Shown in pieces: positions 25,278 through 31,423 of a stretch of DNA of 38,857 nucleotides (position 1 is the first letter of the stretch; each line of letters opens with the position of its first letter). Source of the DNA: a virus; the IMG/VR virus record IMGVR_UViG_3300042691_005800, positions 1-38,857 of that record; one strand, written 5' to 3'. The translations under genes and the position numbers were made by a program. The notes below the pieces were generated by a model that was given only the letters and a program-made list of their open reading frames with translations, made no database searches and was not told the origin of the DNA.

Positions 25278-27145
25278 TAGCAGTCTCCGTAAGTTTCACC
25301 AACGCCGGCCTCACACGCGACAGGAAGTCCGGTTGCCCACTCGGGGGCTTTAGACATGATGCCAGTTATGAAGGCCACGGCCTCGTCAGCCTCATCCGCT
25401 GGAACAACATTAACAGCGGCGTCATGCACGGTTAGCGCAACGCGATACTTCTCGTTGATCTCAGCCATCTGAGTGCCCACGACGATCCTTGCTAGAGCTT
25501 GAACCACGTTCTCAACCACCGCACCGCCCCAAATAGAAACCTTACCCTTGCGTGAATCGTACATTACTTTGGACTTGCCGTCCTCGTACTCGCGGCGCAA
25601 GTTGGGGTATCGGATACGAAAACCGTTAGGCAGTATCAGCCCTTCGTTATCATAGAACACGCAGTTGTGTTTGCCGAATGTTCGTGGCTCGGTGATCTTT
25701 GAGTTCATCATCTCATCAAGCATCTGATCGCCCTCAGCCCACAGATCAATAATTTTGTCGTTGAGTTGACGGTACTTGGTCACGAGTCCTTTGCACTCGT
25801 CCTCGGTTAGCTTTACACCGGGAGGCGTGGTAGCTAGTGTGTGTTGTAACTTTAAAGCCCCAGTGCCATAGCCAAGGCCCAGAATACAGGTCTTACCCAC
25901 AAACCGTTCCACAGGATTCTTCTTGGTGATGGGTCGCTCGTACACAGCAGACGCAAAGACGGAGTAAACATCTTCTCCATCAGCAAACAGTTTAACGATG
26001 TCATCTTGACCCGCAAGCCAAGGTAGCACCCGCGCTTCAATCTGCGATGAGTCACAGTTAATTACGACATAGCCTTCGGGCGGAACAATCGCTTTCTTCA
26101 AAGCTTTTTTCTTTGGGTCACGGCTCGGCAAATTCTGAAAGTTAATCTTGTCAGTACCCGACCATCTACCGGTGTGTGCCCCATAGTATTTCAGGGGGAT
26201 GGGAATCATTCCCTTATTGCGCTCGCCAATCTTCATAAAACGCTCGATGCGTTTCTCTTCAAGCGTTGACTTCGTTCCAAGGCGCACCGCGCACAAGTGT
26301 TGTATAAAAGTATCTTCACTCTCAGACAGGGCGATGAACCCTTCATCTTTCTTAGCGAGTGCCGGCATCTGCTTGCCGGTAGTTGGGCTGACCTTCATCG
26401 GCACTTCAATGCCTAGGTCTTGCAGTATCTTTGCAAACTTGCTGTTGCTAGATAAATTCTTGCGAACGTCTTCCTCGGTCTCGCACTCGAGCTTTACCAT
26501 CAGTGAAGAAAGTAATTCTGATTTCTCTTTCTGTAACCCGTCGAGACGTTCCTTCAATGTATCTTGATTGATACACAGCATCGGATGGATATACATACGC
26601 AAGGTCATGTCGATGAGTTTTAACTCCTCCATCGGAAAGCCTTGCGCCATGCGTACAAACAACTCGTAGGTCAGCTTGACATCATTCTCACAATAACGAC
26701 CATATTGCGCCAAGTCCTCGGGTGTGAAGTCGACACGGCGTTTGTTAACTGCGTCGTTAACTTCCGTACCTTTCTCTCCTATTTGGTAGCGCAACGCTAG
26801 TTTGGCCAGTGAACCACCGACTTCAACACCATGAATGGCTCTCGCCATGGACAGAGTATCGAGATACCCCATCGGTGTGATACCAAAGTGCCACTTCAGA
26901 ATCGCGCCGTCAAACAGCATGTTGTGGGCAATGACCATGCTATTCTTCCAGTCAAATTGCCCAAGCCACTTGCGTAGCGTTTCACGATCCCCTGAATGCC
27001 AAACTGGGTCGCCAGCATCAATCTGAACAGCAACACCTATGACCTCAAACCTCGGGTCACGGATGTACTCTTCTGTTGTTTGCTTAGAAAAACCCAATCC
27101 ATCTTTGGTGTAGTAGGTCTCAAAGTCGATGGTTATAAGGCTCAT
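25277..27145 (-). CDS. Family A DNA polymerase with 3'-5' exonuclease domain
   Basis: A 622-residue replicative polymerase. The N-terminal DnaQ-like exonuclease shows Asp7 and Glu9 (DFE), HNMLFDG (74-80) and CENDVKLTYE (152-161). The polymerase domain has motif A VINCDSSQIEAR (361-372, Asp365), an O-helix with Arg414, Lys418, Leu422, Tyr426 and Gly427, and motif C VHDAAV (573-578, Asp575). Leu422 matches E. coli Pol I Phe762, and motif C reads HDA where HDE is usual. There is no 5'-3' nuclease domain, and no separate thioredoxin-binding loop is evident. With the primase-helicase and SNF2 helicase it forms the replisome. It starts TAATG-coupled to the preceding small gene. Confidence 0.95.
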   Translation of the reverse strand: MSLITIDFETYYTKDGLGFSKQTTEEYIRDPRFEVIGVAVQIDAGDPVWHSGDRETLRKWLGQFDWKNSMVIAHNMLFDGAILKWHFGITPMGYLDTLSMARAIHGVEVGGSLAKLALRYQIGEKGTEVNDAVNKRRVDFTPEDLAQYGRYCENDVKLTYELFVRMAQGFPMEELKLIDMTLRMYIHPMLCINQDTLKERLDGLQKEKSELLSSLMVKLECETEEDVRKNLSSNSKFAKILQDLGIEVPMKVSPTTGKQMPALAKKDEGFIALSESEDTFIQHLCAVRLGTKSTLEEKRIERFMKIGERNKGMIPIPLKYYGAHTGRWSGTDKINFQNLPSRDPKKKALKKAIVPPEGYVVINCDSSQIEARVLPWLAGQDDIVKLFADGEDVYSVFASAVYERPITKKNPVERFVGKTCILGLGYGTGALKLQHTLATTPPGVKLTEDECKGLVTKYRQLNDKIIDLWAEGDQMLDEMMNSKITEPRTFGKHNCVFYDNEGLILPNGFRIRYPNLRREYEDGKSKVMYDSRKGKVSIWGGAVVENVVQALARIVVGTQMAEINEKYRVALTVHDAAVNVVPADEADEAVAFITGIMSKAPEWATGLPVACEAGVGETYGDC

Positions 27146-27624
27146 TAAATAAATCCTGTTAAATTGTTATTAGCGATACCTCTGCCACCACGTAGCATTT
27201 CATCTTGCTTCATACGTTGTTGTATTTGATCCATAGCAAGTTGTCGTTCTCTTTCCATTTGGCGTTTTTCTTTTTCTTTCTCCATACGCCACTTGTGTTC
27301 TTCTTCCTCGCGCTCTATGTCGGCTTTCATTTGTTCACGAGTTCTTGGCAGAATTAAATCTTGGTCTGCGATGATGCCCACCACCCAAGAGTTAAACACC
27401 CTGCGCCTACACTCGACTATGGAGTCTTTGATGTACTTAATTTCCTCATCAGTAAAGATTCCATCAGCGTTTTCGCAAACAAGGGCAATAAGCTGGCCTA
27501 CTTGTGCCTCAATAGGAACTTCAGGATCAGTCATTTTGACTTCCGTCACTCTGTTCTCATTCGGGTCGTATAGTTCAGGCATGTTGACTATACGTTCCCC
27601 TAGTATCTTGATACCTTCAAGCAT
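27145..27624 (-). CDS. Uncharacterised phage protein with C-terminal coiled coil (159 aa)
   Basis: Two adjacent ATGs (27627 and 27624) are possible; GAGG is better spaced from the second. The first 90 residues are a mixed fold with a helical segment (FTDEEIKYIKDSIVECRRR). Residues about 95-145 are an Arg/Glu/Lys/Gln coiled coil. The gene is TAATG-coupled to the DNA polymerase downstream, so polymerase output may depend on its translation. I do not recognise a family. A structural accessory of the polymerase is possible but not shown by sequence. Confidence 0.5.
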   Translation of the reverse strand: MLEGIKILGERIVNMPELYDPNENRVTEVKMTDPEVPIEAQVGQLIALVCENADGIFTDEEIKYIKDSIVECRRRVFNSWVVGIIADQDLILPRTREQMKADIEREEEEHKWRMEKEKEKRQMERERQLAMDQIQQRMKQDEMLRGGRGIANNNLTGFI

Positions 27625-27631
27625 CATCGCC

Positions 27632-28114
27632 TCACTTGAGTGAATTGATTTCGCGAGTCAGATACCACAGCGCCTTTTCAAGGTCTTGCTTGCGGTTGCC
27701 TTTGTGGTCAGCTCTTGTAAGATACTTCACCACATTACCAAGGTTGTAGCCCAGCTTCTTGGCTTCAATGAAGTCGATGGTTTCAATACCACCTACCTTG
27801 TAATGCGCAGGGTGATTGACTGGGTCACTAGCTGGCTCAAACATTTCGATTTGAACTGACGGCATCGGCGGTAAATCTTGCCTAATAAACTCTTGCACAC
27901 GAGCGGTTGCTTCTTTGATTTGTTTTAGTGTCATCACTTCGCGTGGGAGACTTGGCTTCTTGACCTTGGCTTTCTTCTTGGCAGTCCATAAGACTGCGTA
28001 CACATACTGAATTCCAGTACCGATTGCTTTGGCAACGTCTTTAGGTTTAGCGTTGGGGTTAGCCGCAACATAAGAACGAATCTCTTGGGCTTTGCTTTTT
28101 GCGTGAAATGTCAT
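27632..28114 (-). CDS. DUF3310 domain protein with N-terminal HTH-like region
   Basis: ATG 28114 is chosen: AAGGAA lies upstream and the start overlaps the previous stop (ATGA); a longer frame from 28198 would run through that gene. Residues about 10-45 resemble a short helix-turn-helix (KPKDVAKAIGTGIQYVYAVL). The C-terminal 60 residues match the DUF3310 pattern: DPVNHPAHYKVGGIETIDFI, then LGNVVKYLTRADHKG and DLEKALWYL. DUF3310 is a widespread phage module, sometimes annotated as nucleotide kinase-like, whose biochemical role is not settled. Fusion to an HTH-like region is a moderately common arrangement. Confidence 0.75.
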   Translation of the reverse strand: MTFHAKSKAQEIRSYVAANPNAKPKDVAKAIGTGIQYVYAVLWTAKKKAKVKKPSLPREVMTLKQIKEATARVQEFIRQDLPPMPSVQIEMFEPASDPVNHPAHYKVGGIETIDFIEAKKLGYNLGNVVKYLTRADHKGNRKQDLEKALWYLTREINSLK

Positions 28115-28293
28115 TTTATTTCCTTGGTTGGTTGTAAAAAATTGTCGTAGTATTGTTTGGGCATTGGTGCTTTTTTGTCTAAGGTTTCTCTTAGCCATTC
28201 AGCGCCACCTAGTTGTTTAAATATCAGCCACTCTCTATCGGACAAACGTACGTATCGTGCCTTTAGGGGGGCGGGGGGCTTTGGTCTTGGCAT
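28111..28293 (-). CDS. Probable ribbon-helix-helix protein (60 aa)
   Basis: The start is an ATG with AAGGA 10 bases upstream, inside the 3' end of the previous gene (59-base overlap). A basic Pro-rich N-terminus leads to KARYVRLSDREWLIFKQLGG, a beta strand followed by a helix, then AEWLRETLDKK, a second helix. This is the layout of small MetJ/Arc-type repressors, where the strand enters the major groove. The stop overlaps the DUF3310 gene start (ATGA). It could be an early regulator. The overlap with the 83-codon frame leaves some doubt as to which is expressed, but the pattern here is convincing. Confidence 0.6.
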   Translation of the reverse strand: MPRPKPPAPLKARYVRLSDREWLIFKQLGGAEWLRETLDKKAPMPKQYYDNFLQPTKEIK

Positions 28294-28486
28294 GTTCTAG
28301 TGTTCCTTCGTGCTTGTTTGGTTGTCTCTCCTTTGCTCGTGTAAATGTGCCGAATTGTTTGTATCCTAGATCCTCCTTGCTTTTGATTTGATTGCTTGGG
28401 TTACGCGCACGAAAGTACGGGTCTGTCAAGAAAATACTTGGGCGGTCAACTTGCGCTAACTCTTCCCATGGGTTCAATACAGTCAT
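28235..28486 (-). CDS. Uncharacterised small basic protein (83 aa)
   Basis: ATG 28486 has TAGGAG 8 bases upstream and overlaps the glutaredoxin stop (ATGA). The sequence starts MTVLNPWEELAQ, has a middle with FLTDPYFRARNPSN, and ends in a Lys/Arg/Pro-rich tail (KAPRPPKGT). It looks largely disordered and basic. Its last 59 bases are shared with the ribbon-helix-helix gene in another frame. No family is recognised. The good SD and the coupled start argue that it is translated. Confidence 0.5.
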   Translation of the reverse strand: MTVLNPWEELAQVDRPSIFLTDPYFRARNPSNQIKSKEDLGYKQFGTFTRAKERQPNKHEGTLEHAKTKAPRPPKGTIRTFVR

Positions 28487-28731
28487 GCCAATACTCCTAA
28501 CTGTCTAAGTGCAACCTTCAAGCCTTCTACTCCGCCAACTCGTTGGTCATTGATAAAAATCTGTGGCATTTGCCGTGCGTCGGGGTACTCAGCCAACATG
28601 TTTTGCAGTCGGCTACCAAGCATGACGTCAACATCTATGTACTCTAGATTTACGGCGTCTAAGATTTGCTTTGCCGTCAAACAGTTTGGGCAGTTGTCTT
28701 TTGTGTACACAATGATTCGTAGCTTATTCAT
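28483..28731 (-). CDS. Glutaredoxin
   Basis: An 82-residue thioredoxin-fold protein. It has a CPNC active site (Cys14-Pro-Asn-Cys17), the cis-proline segment MPQIFIN (about residues 55-61) and a GGVEGL glutathione/partner-binding loop (about 66-71). The length is standard for a small glutaredoxin. In phages such proteins usually reduce ribonucleotide reductase to supply dNTPs; no reductase gene lies in this window, so it may serve a host or out-of-window enzyme. The preceding gene's last codons (Lys-Glu-Lys-Lys) contain its SD AAGGAG, and the start overlaps that stop by ATGA. Confidence 0.9.
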   Translation of the reverse strand: MNKLRIIVYTKDNCPNCLTAKQILDAVNLEYIDVDVMLGSRLQNMLAEYPDARQMPQIFINDQRVGGVEGLKVALRQLGVLA

Positions 28732-29051
28732 TTCTTCTCCTTCGCCCTGTTTGTGACTCGTTCCATTGCATCGCCATAACTCATGCTTAATGCTTTCTCT
28801 ATCAACACTAAAGACGAGTCGATGATCTCATCGTATACGCCGGGATCAACTTCTTTGATGACGTTCAGCGTTATCTTTGCATCTTCCAAGGCTTCAACAT
28901 CCGCGCTGTTTGCTTCGTATAACAAGTCAATGTCTTCTTGAATGGTGTCAAAGTACGGCTTGATGGGCTTGAGTGGTTTTAACCTATCAAACATTCTTTG
29001 ACCAAGTTCGTAGAACTCTTTGTTTTTACCTGTGCTGTTGTCGATGGTCAT
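28728..29051 (-). CDS. Uncharacterised acidic helical protein (107 aa)
   Basis: ATG 29051 is preferred over 29066 because it forms an ATGA overlap with the previous stop. The product is mostly helical and acidic, with a Lys/Pro-rich spot (RLKPLKPIKPYFD), a middle with DIDLLYEANSADVEAL and a basic end NRAKEKK. That ending doubles as the SD of the glutaredoxin gene. No motif is recognised. It belongs to the micro-gene chain between the VRR-NUC nuclease and the DUF3310 gene. Confidence 0.5.
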   Translation of the reverse strand: MTIDNSTGKNKEFYELGQRMFDRLKPLKPIKPYFDTIQEDIDLLYEANSADVEALEDAKITLNVIKEVDPGVYDEIIDSSLVLIEKALSMSYGDAMERVTNRAKEKK

Positions 29052-29287
29052 TGGTAGTCCTTGCATGAATGTTGTTGGGCGGTTTTACGGTTAATCCAAG
29101 TGCCGGTACAACCTGTGCATTTAAACAGCCCTGCAGTAAGTGAAAACTTTCCGGTCAGCCTAGGTTCGGGTAGTTCAAATTGTTTGGCGTAAACATGTTC
29201 TTCAACAAGAGCGGCGAAGTGTTCAATGTCGCCATGCAAGGTCAGTCCGTTATCCTCAATTAGTTTATAAATTTCGTCGCTCGTCAT
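29048..29287 (-). CDS. Small putative zinc-finger protein (79 aa)
   Basis: Starts by ATGA overlap with the preceding gene. The first half is an acidic helix. The C-terminal 25 residues contain Cys-x2-Cys (FKCTGCTG) and His-x-Cys (QHSC) about 15 residues later, a plausible single zinc site of treble-clef or C2HC type. Many phages carry such tiny zinc proteins among early genes, some as host-transcription modifiers. No specific role can be given. Confidence 0.55.
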   Translation of the reverse strand: MTSDEIYKLIEDNGLTLHGDIEHFAALVEEHVYAKQFELPEPRLTGKFSLTAGLFKCTGCTGTWINRKTAQQHSCKDYQ

Positions 29288-29493
29288 TTCTTCATACCCC
29301 TTACAAATGCCGCAAAGCTTGCGGCGGTATCACCAAATGGTTTCATTGCGTCAAACTCCTTAGCCACTTCTTCCAAGACTGTATTACGCTGTGATGGCGA
29401 CACAAAAACGTCGTAGTGGTATGGCTGACCCTTTTTCATCTCAGCTTCATGCGCAATGCGCTCGAACTCATCGTCTTCGTCGGTGTGAATCAT
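29284..29493 (-). CDS. Uncharacterised small protein (69 aa)
   Basis: ATG 29493 is chosen: it overlaps the previous stop (ATGA) and GGAGAAAG lies upstream; the frame from 29523 would begin inside the preceding gene. The sequence starts with an acidic stretch (IHTDEDDEFER), has a middle YDVFVSPSQRNTVLEEVAKEFD and ends with AAFVRGMKK. It is probably a compact alpha/beta fold. No family is recognised. It is part of the coupled micro-gene series. Confidence 0.5.
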   Translation of the reverse strand: MIHTDEDDEFERIAHEAEMKKGQPYHYDVFVSPSQRNTVLEEVAKEFDAMKPFGDTAASFAAFVRGMKK

Positions 29494-29717
29494 TTTCTTT
29501 CTCCTAAAACTTTGTTGCTCCATTCAACCTTGTAGATGCCACCATCCAAGCCAAAGTCGATTCGTAAGTTGCGCTCGACAAGGTACGGGTGCAAACCCAC
29601 GCCCAACCCATCCCTGTTCTGACTAACTCTGTAGTACTTGCTGACCACTGTCTTGCCTCGATCTTCTTCAGGAATAATCTGCCTGTACAGTGGTTCAGGT
29701 GTTTTGGATTTGCTCAA
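29490..29717 (-). CDS. Uncharacterised small protein, TTG start (75 aa)
   Basis: The start codon is TTG (29717-29715), overlapping the previous stop as TTGA and preceded by AAGGAG 8 bases upstream, which is encoded within the last codons of the upstream gene. The sequence has a basic N-terminus (SKSKTPEP), then YRQIIPEEDRGKTVV, a segment SKYYRVSQNRDG and a final beta-rich part with GGIYKVEW. It may be a small beta protein. No family is recognised. The unusual start in an otherwise ATG-rich series may set a lower expression level. Confidence 0.5.
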   Translation of the reverse strand: MSKSKTPEPLYRQIIPEEDRGKTVVSKYYRVSQNRDGLGVGLHPYLVERNLRIDFGLDGGIYKVEWSNKVLGERK

Positions 29718-29929
29718 GTGTTCTTCTCCTTGAGTTTGGCTTCAATGGCTCGAGTTTGTTCCTGATAGTTAGGAACATACGAATTTTCAATTTCTTCTTG
29801 TGTCAGCCCTACCCACTCTTGCTTTGGATACAAACCCCACACCTGACCCAATGGTGTAAACAAAGGGCTGTCTTTGTCTGTACTTACCATGCCGTTGCTT
29901 GGGTCGTACCATGCTATTGGTTTATCCAT
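29714..29929 (-). CDS. Small phage protein with WxGLTxEE / AIExxLKEKN motif (71 aa)
   Basis: The start ATG 29929 overlaps the end of the 52-residue gene by 8 bases. The N-terminus (WYDPSNGMVSTDKDSPLFTPL) looks like a small separate unit. The C-terminal 35 residues carry WVGLTQEEIE and end AIEAKLKEKNT. From memory, that module is widespread in phage early genes but has no known role. It is shared with the adjacent gene upstream, so the two look like products of a local duplication. The LKEKN codons (AAGGAGAAGAA) also supply the SD of the next gene. Confidence 0.65.
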   Translation of the reverse strand: MDKPIAWYDPSNGMVSTDKDSPLFTPLGQVWGLYPKQEWVGLTQEEIENSYVPNYQEQTRAIEAKLKEKNT

Positions 29930-30080
29930 GATTCTTCTCCTTTAAGGCTTTCTCGATGGCTTCGGCAAATTCAAAACGATCTGCATACGGCATCGTATTG
30001 CTAAGCGCAAACACCTCTTCCTTGGTCAGCCCCCTCCAAGGGCGAACGTAGTCTTGAATGTCGTCGTCATCTTGTGTCAT
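29922..30080 (-). CDS. Small phage protein, WxGLTxEE paralogue (52 aa)
   Basis: This short gene fills what would otherwise be a 150-base gap. ATG 30080 overlaps the previous stop by ATGA and the stop (29922-29924) lies just past the next gene's start. After an acidic start (TQDDDDIQDYV) come RPWRGLTKEEV, a helix, and the ending AIEKALKEKNHG, matching the neighbour at 29714-29929. AAGGAG within the last codons serves as the SD for that neighbour. Perfect fit into the coupled gene series supports it as real. Confidence 0.65.
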   Translation of the reverse strand: MTQDDDDIQDYVRPWRGLTKEEVFALSNTMPYADRFEFAEAIEKALKEKNHG

Positions 30081-30319
30081 GCTTGCCCCCTTTCTCGGAT
30101 GGCGTCACGGTTATCAATACAAGCCGCCCATGCCGACTGCGTTGTTGGGTTTTGCTCAAGCCCCGCATAAACATCAGCGTGTTTCTTACAAACTTCGGCA
30201 CACGCCTCACGCTCGTGCTCTGCTACTAGCTTGGCAAAGCGTTGCAACAGATCAATTGGCGGGTCATAGACATCTAAATCTGCCTCTCGTGCCATGCGAA
30301 TAATGTCTTCTCTATTCAT
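30077..30319 (-). CDS. Small conserved phage early protein (80 aa)
   Basis: ATG 30319 overlaps the preceding stop (ATGA). The layout MNREDIIRMAREADL, then LLQRFAKLVAEHEREACAEVC, and an Ala/Arg-rich tail ending AIRERGQA is familiar from many unrelated phages. It reads as two helices with two cysteines (ACAEVC) that could pair or bind metal. The function is unknown. It is a typical passenger of early micro-gene cassettes. Confidence 0.65.
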   Translation of the reverse strand: MNREDIIRMAREADLDVYDPPIDLLQRFAKLVAEHEREACAEVCKKHADVYAGLEQNPTTQSAWAACIDNRDAIRERGQA

Positions 30320-30414
30320 CTCGGTGCATCCTCGTAGTTGTCAGGATTGAACTTCGGCTCTCGCTTGTCGTTCTTGTCCTTGGGGTTTGGAAATGGGGGG
30401 AAGGGCCATGTCAT
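30316..30414 (-). CDS. Proline-rich microprotein (32 aa)
   Basis: ATG 30414 overlaps the previous stop (ATGA) with GGAGGGT upstream, and the stop overlaps the next start (30316-30319). The peptide starts MTWPFPPFPNPKDKND and ends PDNYEDAPR. It is disordered, Pro-rich at the start and charged after. A longer frame from 30507 is possible but lies mostly inside the preceding gene and lacks a coupled start. Precise stop/start fits at both ends support translation. Confidence 0.5.
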   Translation of the reverse strand: MTWPFPPFPNPKDKNDKREPKFNPDNYEDAPR

Positions 30415-30593
30415 GTACCCTCCAACACTTCTAGTATTACTGTTCTGATCTTTGTGTAGGCTTCCGCCTTCGTGTAAGGCATCGCTAGTATGTTGTCTAT
30501 GTCGCATAACGCCTCGTAGTATTCTGTGCCGCGCATCGCGTTTTGAAGTTTGTGTTCATCTTCGGGGTAGTTGAATTCAAGTAAGGCTTTCAT
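30411..30593 (-). CDS. Small conserved phage protein (60 aa)
   Basis: ATG 30593 lies inside the end of the 54-residue gene (17-base overlap), with AAAGGAAA upstream. The sequence starts MKALLEFNYPEDEHKLQNAM and continues YYEALCDIDNILAMPY. In my memory this layout is common in phage genomes (FNxPEDE, then an ALxDxD helix) but has no known role. It ends LEVLEGT, whose codons give GGAGGGT, the SD of the next microprotein. Confidence 0.6.
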   Translation of the reverse strand: MKALLEFNYPEDEHKLQNAMRGTEYYEALCDIDNILAMPYTKAEAYTKIRTVILEVLEGT

Positions 30594-30741
30594 AGGGGTT
30601 TCCTTTCGCTAATCGCATAAGCAACCTTGCCTTGCGCCATGTTCTACGCACATCGGTTTGTGAGGCGTTTCTAAATTTAAACTTCGGGTCTGTACACATA
30701 CGTGTTGGTAATGCTCTTGAGAGATATTTAAGTTCTTTCAT
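30577..30741 (-). CDS. Small basic protein (54 aa)
   Basis: ATG 30741 overlaps the VRR-NUC stop (ATGA) and the frame runs into the next gene's start. The peptide is strongly basic: KELKYLSRALP, then DPKFKFRN, then DVRRTWRKARLLMRLAKGN. The basic amphipathic helix could bind nucleic acid. It closes an otherwise unexplained gap of about 145 bases and fits the coupled series on both sides. No family is recognised. Confidence 0.6.
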   Translation of the reverse strand: MKELKYLSRALPTRMCTDPKFKFRNASQTDVRRTWRKARLLMRLAKGNPYESLT

Positions 30742-31034
30742 TTTGCGTTGTCCAATATGAGTTGTTTGATAATCCCGACATTGTGTTCATCAACAATGAA
30801 CGACAAGCCGCCCCGCATCTCAATCTCATCTAAGTGAGACTGCTGTAATTTCGTTGGCTTACCGCCGTTCGCTTTGCACTCTATGCCGATGAACCACCCG
30901 TTGTAGCAACATAGAATGTCAGGCACTCCTGAATTACCAAATCCACTCGTTACGGGCATGGTGTAGTAAGCCCCGATAGAAGCCAGTTCCATAAGGACTT
31001 TCTTCTTTACTTTGCGTTCAGGTGTATCTGCCAT
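30738..31034 (-). CDS. VRR-NUC domain nuclease
   Basis: A 98-residue single-domain nuclease. The VRR-NUC core is complete: a Gly-rich GFGNSGVPDILC with Asp39, then GIECKANGGKPTKLQQ with Glu52 and Lys54 and the following Gln pair, then a terminal helix. VRR-NUC is a PD-(D/E)XK branch found in FAN1 and many phages, where stand-alone versions act on branched DNA such as Holliday junctions. It is likely the phage's junction resolvase for replication and packaging. It overlaps the gene upstream by 28 bases. Confidence 0.9.
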   Translation of the reverse strand: MADTPERKVKKKVLMELASIGAYYTMPVTSGFGNSGVPDILCCYNGWFIGIECKANGGKPTKLQQSHLDEIEMRGGLSFIVDEHNVGIIKQLILDNAK

Positions 31035-31423
31035 GTAGATTTCTCCTTGTTGTAGCCAATCTCACCAAGCTGCGAATAGTGCATGACTACGATGTATAAA
31101 TCTTTGCACACCATCCACCCCACATCGTCGAGCTTTGGGTTGTGGTAATTGATAAACGAATCCGTGACCGAGACTTGATATAGTTCTTTCTTAGGCGGCG
31201 GAAATGCGTGAATCATTGCAAGTGAAGCCTTCATGAAGTCAGGTAATGTTTCTTCGGTGAAGTACCGCACTCTGTCAGGTTGCACAACAACTGCATAACC
31301 ATCGTCTTCTCTGTATACAGGAACGCGCCACATATCAGGGGTCTTGTATGGCATGGAAGGCCACTTCTTAGCGTCGTGTAGTGAGCGCATATATTGCGTA
31401 ACGTATTCAAGTTCGCTGTACAT
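31007..31423 (-). CDS. Uncharacterised protein (138 aa)
   Basis: ATG 31423 is chosen because it forms a TAATG coupling with the previous stop; the frame from 31453 would start inside that gene. The protein begins with a helical segment (ELEYVTQYMRSLHDAKKWP), has a middle with DGYAVVVQPDRVRYFTEETLPDFMKA and a final part with HNPKLDDVGWMVCKDLYIVVM. It is mixed alpha/beta and soluble in appearance. No family or motif is recognised. It follows the AAA+/VWA cluster directly and may be its last member or the first of the micro-gene chain. Confidence 0.5.
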   Translation of the reverse strand: MYSELEYVTQYMRSLHDAKKWPSMPYKTPDMWRVPVYREDDGYAVVVQPDRVRYFTEETLPDFMKASLAMIHAFPPPKKELYQVSVTDSFINYHNPKLDDVGWMVCKDLYIVVMHYSQLGEIGYNKEKSTWQIHLNAK

